A stretch of DNA of 7,952 bases from Candidatus Izemoplasma sp. (GCA_021736285.1 JAIPGE010000062.1:1-7952); one strand, 5' to 3'. Counted from the stretch's first letter, positions 1 through 5,108 are shown. Notes: a model not told the origin generated them from the letters alone. Translations and numbers: made by a program.

Positions 1-17
1 TGAAGATTTGTCAAACA
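1..17 (+). repeat. Left terminal inverted repeat of the IS481-family element
   Basis: The sequence TGAAGATTTGTCAAACA is the exact reverse complement of 1048-1064. The match stops being continuous after base 17. It lies downstream of the transposase stop codon. Confidence 0.92.
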
Positions 18-35
18 TGAATAACACAATTGGGA

Positions 36-980
36 TTATTTAAAAATACAGTATGTTAGAATACATTTGGCGAGATACTTGCCATAGAATTCTTTAGGGG
101 ATAACCAATTGTGTGGTGACATAGGGAAGTTATTATAACTTCTCAAGTACTTTTTCCCCTCCCCCCTAAGGTCTTTAAGATCAATAAAGTTATGTGTTTC
201 ATAGAAACGCTCGTTATCTTTCCGATGACTGCGTTCAACTTTGCCATTATGTCTTGGTGTATAGGGCTTAATATAATCGTGATTAATACCGTGTTTCGCT
301 AATGTTTGTTCAAACAATGTCGGCTTAGGATCAAGTGTATTACTTAAGCGCTTGGTATACTCAGGTCCGTTATCTGTGCGAACCTCCTTGATTGGAAATG
401 GAAAGTAATCAAGCACACGGTTTAAGAACTTATTTGCGCTATAACTGGACTTATCTTCGTAAAAGTAGATGTACCGTAACCGGGTAAATTCATCAATGGC
501 TGTAAATTGATATAGTTTTTGTCCATTGGGAAGACATTTAGAGGGAACATCTTTGGTATCAATTTGAAGCCGTTCACCTGGATAAGTCATTTGGACATAT
601 TTTTTAGGTTTGTATTTTCGCTTTTTCTTCTGATTTAACTGAATATCAAAGCGTTTCATCACTCGATAAAGCGAAGACACATGACGACGATACCCACGTT
701 GACGCAACTTTACCCAAAAGATGACAAGCCCATCTTTGGGATTACGCCTTCGCATGTCCTTAATGAGTTTGATTTCACTAAGGGTATGTGCGTTCGGATG
801 AGAATGAGGGCGACGAGATTTGTCTTGAAGTGACTTAAGTGTCCCATCATACCGCTTCATCCAACGATAGATATATTGTCTATTCACTTTATACCGTCGC
901 GCAGCTTGTGTTACAGTGTAACGCTTGGCGAATTTGATTAAAGATTCACGATATTTCATGATTTGAAGATCTGTGTTCAT
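36..980 (-). CDS. IS481-family DDE transposase
   Basis: This 314-residue transposase cuts and joins the ends of the surrounding element. An N-terminal helix-turn-helix (about residues 15-45, with AARRYKVNRQYIYRW) is followed by a second DNA-binding segment and an rve-type RNase H-like core. The probable catalytic triad is D141 (LQIDTKD), D203 (RTDNGPEYT) and E249 (HNGKVERSHRKDNE). The 45-residue D-E spacing and the NGKVERSHRKDNE and YNNFPM motifs are typical of one large IS481 subgroup. Length is near the family norm and no frameshift is visible. The start at 980 is supported by AAAGGAAG about 7 bases upstream on the minus strand. The C-terminus runs to within about 20 bases of the left terminal repeat. 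The family call is confident; activity is inferred only from intactness. Confidence 0.93.
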   Translation of the reverse strand: MNTDLQIMKYRESLIKFAKRYTVTQAARRYKVNRQYIYRWMKRYDGTLKSLQDKSRRPHSHPNAHTLSEIKLIKDMRRRNPKDGLVIFWVKLRQRGYRRHVSSLYRVMKRFDIQLNQKKKRKYKPKKYVQMTYPGERLQIDTKDVPSKCLPNGQKLYQFTAIDEFTRLRYIYFYEDKSSYSANKFLNRVLDYFPFPIKEVRTDNGPEYTKRLSNTLDPKPTLFEQTLAKHGINHDYIKPYTPRHNGKVERSHRKDNERFYETHNFIDLKDLRGEGKKYLRSYNNFPMSPHNWLSPKEFYGKYLAKCILTYCIFK

Positions 981-986
981 GAGGTA

Positions 987-1016
987 CTTCCTTTCTTTGT
1001 AATAATTTAAAGAAGG
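987..1016 (-). promoter_or_regulatory. Possible Shine-Dalgarno-masking hairpin before the IS481 transposase
   Basis: Read on the minus strand, CCTTCTTT (1016-1009) can pair with AAAGAAAGG (998-990) through 8 base pairs with one bulged A and a 10-base A/T-rich loop. The paired segment includes most of the AAAGGAAG ribosome binding site. The arms are low-complexity purine and pyrimidine runs, so chance is a serious alternative. No convincing promoter was identified in the leader. Confidence 0.35.
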
Positions 1017-1047
1017 GGGGAGGGAAAAAGACTCTCCTAGGTCACCG

Positions 1048-1064
1048 TGTTTGACAAATCTTCA
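1048..1064 (-). repeat. Right terminal inverted repeat of the IS481-family element
   Basis: TGTTTGACAAATCTTCA is the exact reverse complement of bases 1-17. It lies upstream of the transposase start and marks the right boundary. It directly abuts the palindrome-ended segment that starts at 1066. Confidence 0.92.
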
Positions 1065-1065
1065 C

Positions 1066-1118
1066 TGTGCGTTTACAACTATTTGGATGAAATGTCATAT
1101 ATCTATTGTAAACGCACA
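1066..1118. repeat. 53-base segment with perfect 13-bp inverted ends
   Basis: TGTGCGTTTACAA (1066-1078) and its exact reverse complement TTGTAAACGCACA (1106-1118) flank a 27-base A/T-rich centre. No ORF is present. The outer ends read TGTGCG and CGCACA, like the termini of a mobile element, and a 13-bp stem could also form a hairpin. Neither side carries a clean U-tract arrangement, so a simple terminator is unlikely. The IS481 element ends at its left foot, and the ISLre2 target duplication begins 4 bases beyond its right foot. Function is unknown; a tiny non-autonomous element, an operator or a structured RNA are all possible. Confidence 0.7.
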
Positions 1119-1121
1119 AAA

Positions 1122-1130
1122 ATGAAAGAG
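1122..1130. repeat. Left 9-bp target site duplication of the ISLre2 element
   Basis: ATGAAAGAG is identical to 2720-2728 on the other side of the element. Nine bases is the size expected for ISLre2-family insertions. The bases just outside differ, so the duplication is exactly nine. Confidence 0.93.
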
Positions 1131-1132
1131 GA

Positions 1133-1158
1133 TAGTGTAAAATGGTTTTGGAAAAGAA
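1133..1158 (+). repeat. Left terminal inverted repeat of the ISLre2 element
   Basis: This segment begins TAGTGTAAAAT and contains TTGGAAAA. It matches the reverse complement of 2692-2717 at most positions, with about five mismatches over 26 bases. Confidence 0.82.
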
Positions 1159-1167
1159 TATAAAAAG

Positions 1168-1222
1168 GATAAGCCCTTTGATATAATAAAGTTACGACAC
1201 AATATCATCGAAGGAGCTTATC
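1168..1222 (+). promoter_or_regulatory. Ribosome-site-masking hairpin that forms only in read-through RNA
   Basis: Bases 1168-1182 can pair with 1207-1222 through 14 Watson-Crick pairs and one G-U pair, with a single bulged A at 1215. The paired right arm contains the whole AAGGAG ribosome binding site (1211-1216) of the transposase. The TATAAT box overlaps the end of the left arm, so RNA started there would lack the left arm and keep the site open. RNA entering from outside the element would contain both arms and hide it. The pairing is seen directly; the regulatory role is inferred by analogy with IS10 and IS50. Confidence 0.65.
1182..1187 (+). promoter_or_regulatory. Probable -10 box of the ISLre2 transposase promoter
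   Basis: A perfect TATAAT lies 37 bases before the transposase start codon and within a suitable distance for a short leader. No good -35 hexamer is seen 16-18 bases upstream, where the sequence is A/T-rich. Transcription would start near 1194, inside the loop of the hairpin described at 1168-1222. Confidence 0.5.
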
Positions 1223-1224
1223 GT

Positions 1225-2628
1225 ATGTCTATTATAAATCAAAAGTACACAAAAATCATTAAAAATTCCCTAAAAAATGCATTAAATTCACAAATATCGT
1301 TTAAACAGATTAATAATTTGATCGATTTTGTTGATGAGTTAGATGGATTTTTACTAAAAATAGCTAAAAAAACCATTAAAAACACATTTGAATCCATTGA
1401 TCAAACGTATAAACAGTCCAAACACCGTAAAGAACACTACTATACAAAGGGAAAGTACACTCGAACGATTATGACATTGTTTGGTGAAATACGCTTCGAA
1501 CGAGAATACTATGTTTCAAAAGAGTCAAATGCCGATGGATTCTTTTACGTAGACAATCTCTTTTCGTTGCCGAAAAGAGATTATTACGACCCCATGATTA
1601 AGGCGTACATCATTGAATGTAGCGCTGAATATTCATATGATCAAACAGGAGATATTGTTGGGAAGAAAATAGGAAAGAAATTTAAGTCGCTAATCGACAG
1701 TAGACTGTCTAAGATATCAAGACAAACAGTCTATAATATCATTAAAAAAGCCGATATGGATGTGCTTCTTGAAGATGTCAAAGAGAATGTAGAGACACTA
1801 TACATCCAGTTAGATGAAAAATGGGTACACACACAAGGCAATAACCATCATAATAAAGAAATCAAAGCCGCTGTCATCTATACCGACATTGAAGAAGAAT
1901 ACAAAGGTCGTAAGCGTCTTGTGAACCGACAGGTAATTACGTCTGATCAAAGTGCGAATCACTTAAAACAGTTGGTTCTGGACTATATCACTTCAACCTA
2001 TAATACAGATTATTTAAAGAATATTGTCATTTCTGGAGATGGTGCTAGTTGGATTAAAAATACAGCCGAGTATGTCATAAACAAACACATTAAAGTTCTA
2101 TTTGTTCTCGATCGATTCCACATGCATCAAGCCATTAATCACATTTCAAAGGAACCAACAATAAAGCATTATCTAAAAGACTATCTAAAGTGTTTCCAAA
2201 CGAAACACTTTAGACAATTATGTAACGCTTTAATTGCTGAGAACCCTCATCGAAAAGATGTCATTGCTAGAAATAGAGACTACATTATCTCTAACTGGCG
2301 TTTCATCAAACATCAAAATGACCCACTTTTTAAAGGCTGTTCAATGGAGGGACATATTTCTCATGTGCTTGCTGCTGTATTTACGGCTAGACCTAAAGCC
2401 CATTCACTAAAAATGATAACCAAAAGATTAAAAATACGGGAACTACACGTGAATCATCACGATTTAAAGTCAGTTTATCTAACCAATCATGTTAATCCTA
2501 CACCTATGAATGACTATATCGACCTATTTAACGATCAACCAAAAACAATTCAAGATATTATTGGATACAAAGTTACTGGAACATACAAATGGTACAAGCA
2601 AATAACACATAGCACTATTTTTTCTTAA
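1225..2628 (+). CDS. ISLre2-family (UPF0236) transposase
   Basis: This 467-residue protein has the usual ISLre2 transposase length. An N-terminal region with a GKYTRTIMTLFGEIRFER segment (residues 76-93) precedes the catalytic core. Probable catalytic acids are D197 (LDEKWV), D272 (GDGASWI) and E375 (CSMEGHISHVL), with a conserved DRFHMHQ segment at 296-302. The expected C-terminal RPM-x-WS motif is altered to RPKAHS (389-394), so it belongs to a divergent branch. The ATG at 1225 is preceded by AAGGAG 8 bases upstream. The reading frame is intact and mobility is plausible. Translation may be blocked on read-through RNA by the hairpin over its ribosome site. Confidence 0.93.
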   Translation: MSIINQKYTKIIKNSLKNALNSQISFKQINNLIDFVDELDGFLLKIAKKTIKNTFESIDQTYKQSKHRKEHYYTKGKYTRTIMTLFGEIRFEREYYVSKESNADGFFYVDNLFSLPKRDYYDPMIKAYIIECSAEYSYDQTGDIVGKKIGKKFKSLIDSRLSKISRQTVYNIIKKADMDVLLEDVKENVETLYIQLDEKWVHTQGNNHHNKEIKAAVIYTDIEEEYKGRKRLVNRQVITSDQSANHLKQLVLDYITSTYNTDYLKNIVISGDGASWIKNTAEYVINKHIKVLFVLDRFHMHQAINHISKEPTIKHYLKDYLKCFQTKHFRQLCNALIAENPHRKDVIARNRDYIISNWRFIKHQNDPLFKGCSMEGHISHVLAAVFTARPKAHSLKMITKRLKIRELHVNHHDLKSVYLTNHVNPTPMNDYIDLFNDQPKTIQDIIGYKVTGTYKWYKQITHSTIFS

Positions 2629-2660
2629 AAAAATGGCGAACCCCCATGGGGGTTCCTCCA
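2627..2660 (-). terminator. Intrinsic terminator facing inward at the right end of the ISLre2 element
   Basis: An 18-bp palindrome, GAACCCCCATGGGGGTTC (2638-2655), is extended by TGG and CCA arms (2634-2636 and 2658-2660) across a small internal loop. On the minus strand it is followed immediately by seven T residues (2633-2627), which overlap the transposase stop codon. It should stop transcripts entering the element from the superoxide reductase side. On the plus strand the sequence after the hairpin is not T-rich, so it is a weaker terminator for the transposase itself. Confidence 0.7.
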
Positions 2661-2691
2661 CTCTTCACATAAACTACTTATATTATATCAT

Positions 2692-2717
2692 TTATTTTCC
2701 AATATTATTTGACACTA
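2692..2717 (-). repeat. Right terminal inverted repeat of the ISLre2 element
   Basis: Its reverse complement begins TAGTGTCAAAT and contains TTGGAAAA, aligning with 1133-1158. It ends two bases before the right target duplication. Confidence 0.82.
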
Positions 2718-2719
2718 AG

Positions 2720-2728
2720 ATGAAAGAG
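2720..2728. repeat. Right 9-bp target site duplication of the ISLre2 element
   Basis: ATGAAAGAG is identical to 1122-1130. Its last three bases are the first three bases of the stem of the adjoining terminator. Confidence 0.93.
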
Positions 2729-2745
2729 ACTCAAAAAAGAGTCTC
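2723..2745 (-). terminator. Terminator of the superoxide reductase gene, edged by the ISLre2 insertion
   Basis: On the minus strand, five bases after the stop codon, GAGACTC and GAGTCTC (2745-2739 and 2732-2726) form a 7-bp stem with a six-T loop. It is followed by TTTCAT. Before the insertion the tail would have continued as TTTCATTTTTGTG. The element inserted within this tail, but the duplicated nine bases kept the stem complete. Termination may now be weaker than originally. Confidence 0.7.
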
Positions 2746-2750
2746 CTCCG

Positions 2751-3035
2751 TTATTCTAGTTCGCCTTGCCATAATCCGTGGACATTACATAATTCCCTTG
2801 CATAAACATTTTTCCCTTTATCAACGCTAAATTCAGCGATTGGTTCATCACCAGGTTCAAATTCTTTTTTTGCAACCATTTTATCATCCACATAAAGTTC
2901 AATATGCTCAATATAATGCATTTCTTGCATTGGGTGAATGGCTGGTTTTCCAATTGTTACACGATAACCGTTGTCCAATTCTTCAACAAAAGGAACATGT
3001 TTTTCTTCATTCACATTACCTGTTTGAATCTCCAT
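2751..3035 (-). CDS. Superoxide reductase (one-iron, neelaredoxin/desulfoferrodoxin C-terminal type)
   Basis: This 94-residue cytoplasmic protein is expected to reduce superoxide to hydrogen peroxide without releasing oxygen, a detoxification route common in anaerobes. The Fe(His)4Cys ligands are all visible: H13 (EEKHVP), H34 and H40 (HPMQEMHYIEHIEL), and C83 and H86 (CNVHGLW). K12 before the first His matches the conserved lid lysine. There is no N-terminal desulforedoxin domain, so it is the one-iron class. It is short for the class, being essentially the catalytic domain alone. The frame extends upstream to 3092, but the ATG at 3035 is chosen because AAAGGAGGAG lies about 7 bases before it and homology begins there. 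It is transcribed divergently from ridA. The electron donor (often rubredoxin) is not in the window. Confidence 0.93.
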   Translation of the reverse strand: MEIQTGNVNEEKHVPFVEELDNGYRVTIGKPAIHPMQEMHYIEHIELYVDDKMVAKKEFEPGDEPIAEFSVDKGKNVYARELCNVHGLWQGELE

Positions 3036-3059
3036 AAAATCTCCTCCTTTATTACTTTC

Positions 3060-3088
3060 ATTATAAAACAAAAAAGGATTGACTTCAA
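3060..3088 (-). promoter_or_regulatory. Promoter of the superoxide reductase gene
   Basis: On the minus strand, TTGAAG (3088-3083) and TATAAT (3065-3060) are separated by 17 bases, a near-consensus housekeeping promoter. Transcription would begin near 3053, just upstream of the ribosome site. The -35 box shares bases 3083-3084 with the opposing ridA promoter. Confidence 0.65.
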
Positions 3089-3108
3089 ACAAAACTTAAC
3101 GATATACT
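3079..3108 (+). promoter_or_regulatory. Promoter of ridA
   Basis: TTGACT (3079-3084) and TATACT (3103-3108) are separated by 18 bases. Transcription would begin near 3115, giving a leader of only about 13 bases before the ATG. The -35 box overlaps that of the divergent superoxide reductase promoter. Confidence 0.65.
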
Positions 3109-3127
3109 AAAGATAGGGGTTGATTGT

Positions 3128-3514
3128 ATGAAATTGATTGAAACAAAGAATGCTCCAAACGCTGTAGGACCTTATTCGCAAGGTGTATTAAAGGGAAACA
3201 CACTTTATGTCTCAGGACAGATACCATTTGATCCTAAGACAGCCTCCTGTGTAACAGGTGGTATTCGGACACAAACAAACCAATCATTGCTAAATATATT
3301 AGCGATTATTGATGCGGCTGGATTTGATAAAACGGATATTGTCAAATGCGGTGTTTTTATGCAAGACTTATCCATGTTTGATGATATGAACAAAGTTTAT
3401 AGTGAATTTTTCGGGTCACATAAGCCAGCGCGTTTTGCGGTAGAAGTATCTCGATTACCAAAAGATGTATTAATTGAAATTGATGCGATTGCGGTAAAAG
3501 AAAAAACTGAGTAA
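3128..3514 (+). CDS. ridA: RidA family 2-iminobutanoate/2-iminopropanoate deaminase
   Basis: This 128-residue protein has exactly the usual size for RidA (YjgF/YER057c/UK114), a trimeric cytosolic enzyme that hydrolyses reactive enamine/imine intermediates released by PLP-dependent dehydratases. Family signatures are present in order: NAVGPYSQ (residues 11-18), VSGQIP (28-33), the PARFAVEVSRLPKDVLIEI block (100-118). R102 and E117 match the substrate-binding Arg105 and Glu120 of the E. coli protein, so catalysis is likely retained. The ATG at 3128 follows an AGGGGT ribosome site about 7 bases upstream. It is divergent from the superoxide reductase and convergent with a membrane protein gene. 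Its last codons and stop form half of the shared terminator. Confidence 0.95.
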   Translation: MKLIETKNAPNAVGPYSQGVLKGNTLYVSGQIPFDPKTASCVTGGIRTQTNQSLLNILAIIDAAGFDKTDIVKCGVFMQDLSMFDDMNKVYSEFFGSHKPARFAVEVSRLPKDVLIEIDAIAVKEKTE

Positions 3515-3529
3515 ATTACTCAGTTTTTT
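3501..3529. terminator. Bidirectional terminator shared by ridA and the convergent membrane protein gene
   Basis: A near-perfect palindrome has 14-base arms (3501-3514 and 3516-3529) around a single central A. It gives an ACTGAGTAA-type stem with six A residues on one side and six T residues on the other, so it works as an intrinsic terminator in both directions. The ridA stop (3512-3514) and the opposing gene's stop (3518-3516) both lie in the centre. Confidence 0.85.
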
Positions 3530-4043
3530 CATCAACTTCGTTTGTTTCAGTTGCGACTTCTTCTTCAAACTCATGCGCTACATGAAATGCCTTATACTCT
3601 TCAACCCCACGTCTGATAAAACGGAAAACGTATGGTCTAAAGACGTATACAGCATAAATCAAATATGTTGGAATAAACAAAATGGTCGCTGGACCAAATG
3701 CAATTAATGTAGTCCAAACCCATTTTGCATAGCCCTTTTTCTGACAGTAATTAAAGACCAAGAGATAGATAATAAAATACCACAGAACAAGACCTAAAAA
3801 GCCTAGAATAACATAGAGCCATTTTGATGCATCAATTGAAATAATGCGAATTACAAAAGCGGGTGTTGATGGTAAATTAAGTGTCATCCATCCATTTTTA
3901 ACAAACCGGAAAACTTGCAGTCCCCAATATGCCATTTGCTGAATAAACATAATGGCAAAGATAATAAATGCTGCTGTTTCATATGGCCGTTTGGCACTAT
4001 GTAAATCAATTTTTTCTTGCATAATGTGTTCCTTAAATGTCAT
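3516..4043 (-). CDS. Unrecognised three-helix membrane protein
   Basis: This 175-residue protein belongs to no family I recognise. It starts with a short polar N-terminus (about residues 1-20), followed by three strongly hydrophobic segments at about 23-45, 75-99 and 108-135. A basic stretch (RPYVFRFIRR, 136-145) and a very acidic Glu-rich C-terminal tail (about 148-175) follow. Aromatic residues are abundant around the helices. No enzymatic motif or signal peptide is evident. The frame continues upstream to 4127, but the ATG at 4043 is preferred because AGAGGTG lies about 6 bases before it. It is divergent from the nqr operon, with 174 bases between start codons, and converges with ridA. A link to the NQR complex is possible from position only. 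Confidence 0.75.
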   Translation of the reverse strand: MTFKEHIMQEKIDLHSAKRPYETAAFIIFAIMFIQQMAYWGLQVFRFVKNGWMTLNLPSTPAFVIRIISIDASKWLYVILGFLGLVLWYFIIYLLVFNYCQKKGYAKWVWTTLIAFGPATILFIPTYLIYAVYVFRPYVFRFIRRGVEEYKAFHVAHEFEEEVATETNEVDEKTE

Positions 4044-4069
4044 TTTTACACCTCTTTCTATAACATTAA

Positions 4070-4098
4070 TATAGCACATCCAAGGCTTAAAGTAAATA
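4070..4098 (-). promoter_or_regulatory. Possible promoter of the three-helix membrane protein gene
   Basis: On the minus strand a TTTACT-like -35 and a TATATT -10 lie about 17 bases apart, with the -10 roughly 25-30 bases before the start codon. Both boxes are only fair matches in A/T-rich DNA. Confidence 0.35.
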
Positions 4099-4120
4099 TT
4101 TAATTCGGCATTAAAACTAC

Positions 4121-4149
4121 TTGACAAAACTTATCATATTTCTTTAAAT
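4121..4149 (+). promoter_or_regulatory. Promoter of the nqr operon
   Basis: A perfect TTGACA (4121-4126) is followed 17 bases later by TTAAAT (4144-4149), predicting a start near 4156 and a leader of about 60 bases. A perfect TATAAT at 4166-4171 is an alternative -10, but it has only a poor -35 at the correct distance. No operator or riboswitch is recognised in the A/T-rich leader. Confidence 0.6.
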
Positions 4150-4217
4150 CTGATTTGCAATAAGTTATAATATTTATAAATAATTATCTATAAATGCACA
4201 ACGAAAGGATGACGGAC

Positions 4218-5108
4218 ATGAAACAATTATTTGGGCCGTTTGAGCGGCAAAAATTTACATTCTTAATTGGAACACTAGTGATGTTAATTGCGGGCGCAAC
4301 AATATTTGGTAATTATGTTTACTATATGGCGCTTGTTGCGATTATCGTCAGTGGTATTGTCGACTTAATATTTGCTAAAATTCGGGGATATCAAGTTACC
4401 TTAACAATTTTGATTACACCACTTATTTTGACGTTATTATTGCCACCAACGTTACCGCTTTATATGGTTGGTGTTGGTGCCTTTTTCGCTGCTTTCTTTG
4501 CAAAAGGTGTTTTTGGTGGCGCTGACAAATACATCTTTCATCCCGCTGCTGCTGGGGTACTGTTCTTGATGATTACTTTCCCAGCTTTTTTAAATACCAC
4601 GTGGCTTGATCCAATTACAGATACTGTGTCACCAGCAACACCACTTGGTGCATTAGCACGTGGAAACTTAACTGATTCTTTATCACAACTACTTATTGGT
4701 ACCGTTCCTGGTACCGTTGGATCTACATTTCGGATTGGGATTCTATTAATTGGTGTTATTTTCTCAGTTTTAAAAGATATTGATTACCGTATCCCTATTT
4801 ACTATTTAGGTTCTTTCATTATTTTTACATTGTTATTTAATGTGATTGTCCCTGATGCGAGTAGAGACTTATTAATGAGTTTATTTACGGGGAGTATTCT
4901 TTTTGCGGCTGTCTTTTTGGCAACTGATCCATCAACAACACCTAACAACCCAAAAAGTCTCATCTACTATGGTCTTGGCCTAGGGTTGATTACTGTGATT
5001 ATTCGACACTTTGCAGCCTTTCCCGAAGGCATTATTTTTGCAATTATTATTATGAATAGTGTCGCACCGTTAATTGATAGTTTCTTTGAAACGGAGGAAT
5101 CAGTATGA
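4218..5108 (+). CDS. nqrB: Compact NqrB-like subunit (NqrB/RnfD family), covalent FMN membrane protein
   Basis: A 296-residue protein with about ten membrane helices of the NqrB/RnfD family, the membrane core subunit of NQR/RNF complexes. Family landmarks are PPTLPL (near residue 76), an FGG and FHPAAAG segment (about 100-112), SPATPLG (138-144), GTVGS (165-169), FLATDP (233-238) and RHFAAFPEGI leading to APLID (283-287). T141 in the Dxx[S/T]xAT pattern is the expected covalent FMN site, which needs an ApbE flavin transferase. D49 and D287 align with the Vibrio NqrB E144 and D397 implicated in Na+ transport. It is about 120 residues shorter than classical NqrB, mainly at the N-terminus, so its length resembles RnfD. 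The usual asparagine of the NPA motif is histidine (H108). An ATG at 4194 is in frame, but the ATG at 4218 has GAAAGG 9-10 bases upstream. The stop overlaps nqrC by ATGA. Confidence 0.85.
   Translation: MKQLFGPFERQKFTFLIGTLVMLIAGATIFGNYVYYMALVAIIVSGIVDLIFAKIRGYQVTLTILITPLILTLLLPPTLPLYMVGVGAFFAAFFAKGVFGGADKYIFHPAAAGVLFLMITFPAFLNTTWLDPITDTVSPATPLGALARGNLTDSLSQLLIGTVPGTVGSTFRIGILLIGVIFSVLKDIDYRIPIYYLGSFIIFTLLFNVIVPDASRDLLMSLFTGSILFAAVFLATDPSTTPNNPKSLIYYGLGLGLITVIIRHFAAFPEGIIFAIIIMNSVAPLIDSFFETEESV

Larger units (their letters stand above)
1..1065 (-). mobile_element. IS481-family insertion sequence
   Basis: The element is bounded by perfect 17-bp terminal inverted repeats at 1-17 and 1048-1064 and contains one full-length DDE transposase on the minus strand. 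The size (about 1.06 kb), the single ORF and the transposase type fit the IS481 family. The left tip coincides with base 1 of the window, so no target duplication can be checked. The exact outer base (1064 or 1065) is uncertain for the same reason. It looks intact and potentially active. Confidence 0.9.
1131..2719 (+). mobile_element. ISLre2-family insertion sequence, complete
   Basis: A 1589-bp element carries one UPF0236/ISLre2 transposase. Its terminal inverted repeats (about 1133-1158 and 2692-2717) are imperfect and share TAGTGT, AAAT and TTGGAAAA blocks. A perfect 9-bp direct repeat, ATGAAAGAG, lies outside both ends. Size, ORF type and duplication length all agree with ISLre2. The perfect duplication suggests a fairly recent insertion. 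Before insertion, the palindrome at 1066-1118 was next to the terminator of the superoxide reductase gene. Confidence 0.93.

Noticed and set aside
1066..1118. Palindrome-ended segment as an ordinary intrinsic terminator
   Set aside because: The 27-base loop is too long, and no T-run follows the stem on either strand. The adjoining A-run precedes the stem when read toward the IS481 element.
2633..2830. 65-residue plus-strand ORF after the ISLre2 transposase
   Set aside because: It runs through a terminator palindrome, the IS end and into the antisense of the superoxide reductase. It has no ribosome site or recognisable protein features.
2840..3110. Plus-strand ORFs across the superoxide reductase region
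   Set aside because: They are antisense shadows of the clearly conserved minus-strand gene and its promoter region.
3205..3393. 62-residue minus-strand ORF inside ridA
   Set aside because: It is an antisense shadow of a highly conserved family gene.
4171..4195. A/T-only inverted repeat (ATTTATA and TATAAAT) in the nqr leader as a riboswitch or operator
   Set aside because: It is composed solely of A and T in A/T-rich DNA, gives a very weak hairpin and matches no known regulator.
5105..5108. UGA as a tryptophan codon (Mycoplasma-type code)
   Set aside because: UGA terminates nqrB in a standard ATGA overlap with a well-placed ribosome site for nqrC, and tryptophans are encoded by UGG throughout.
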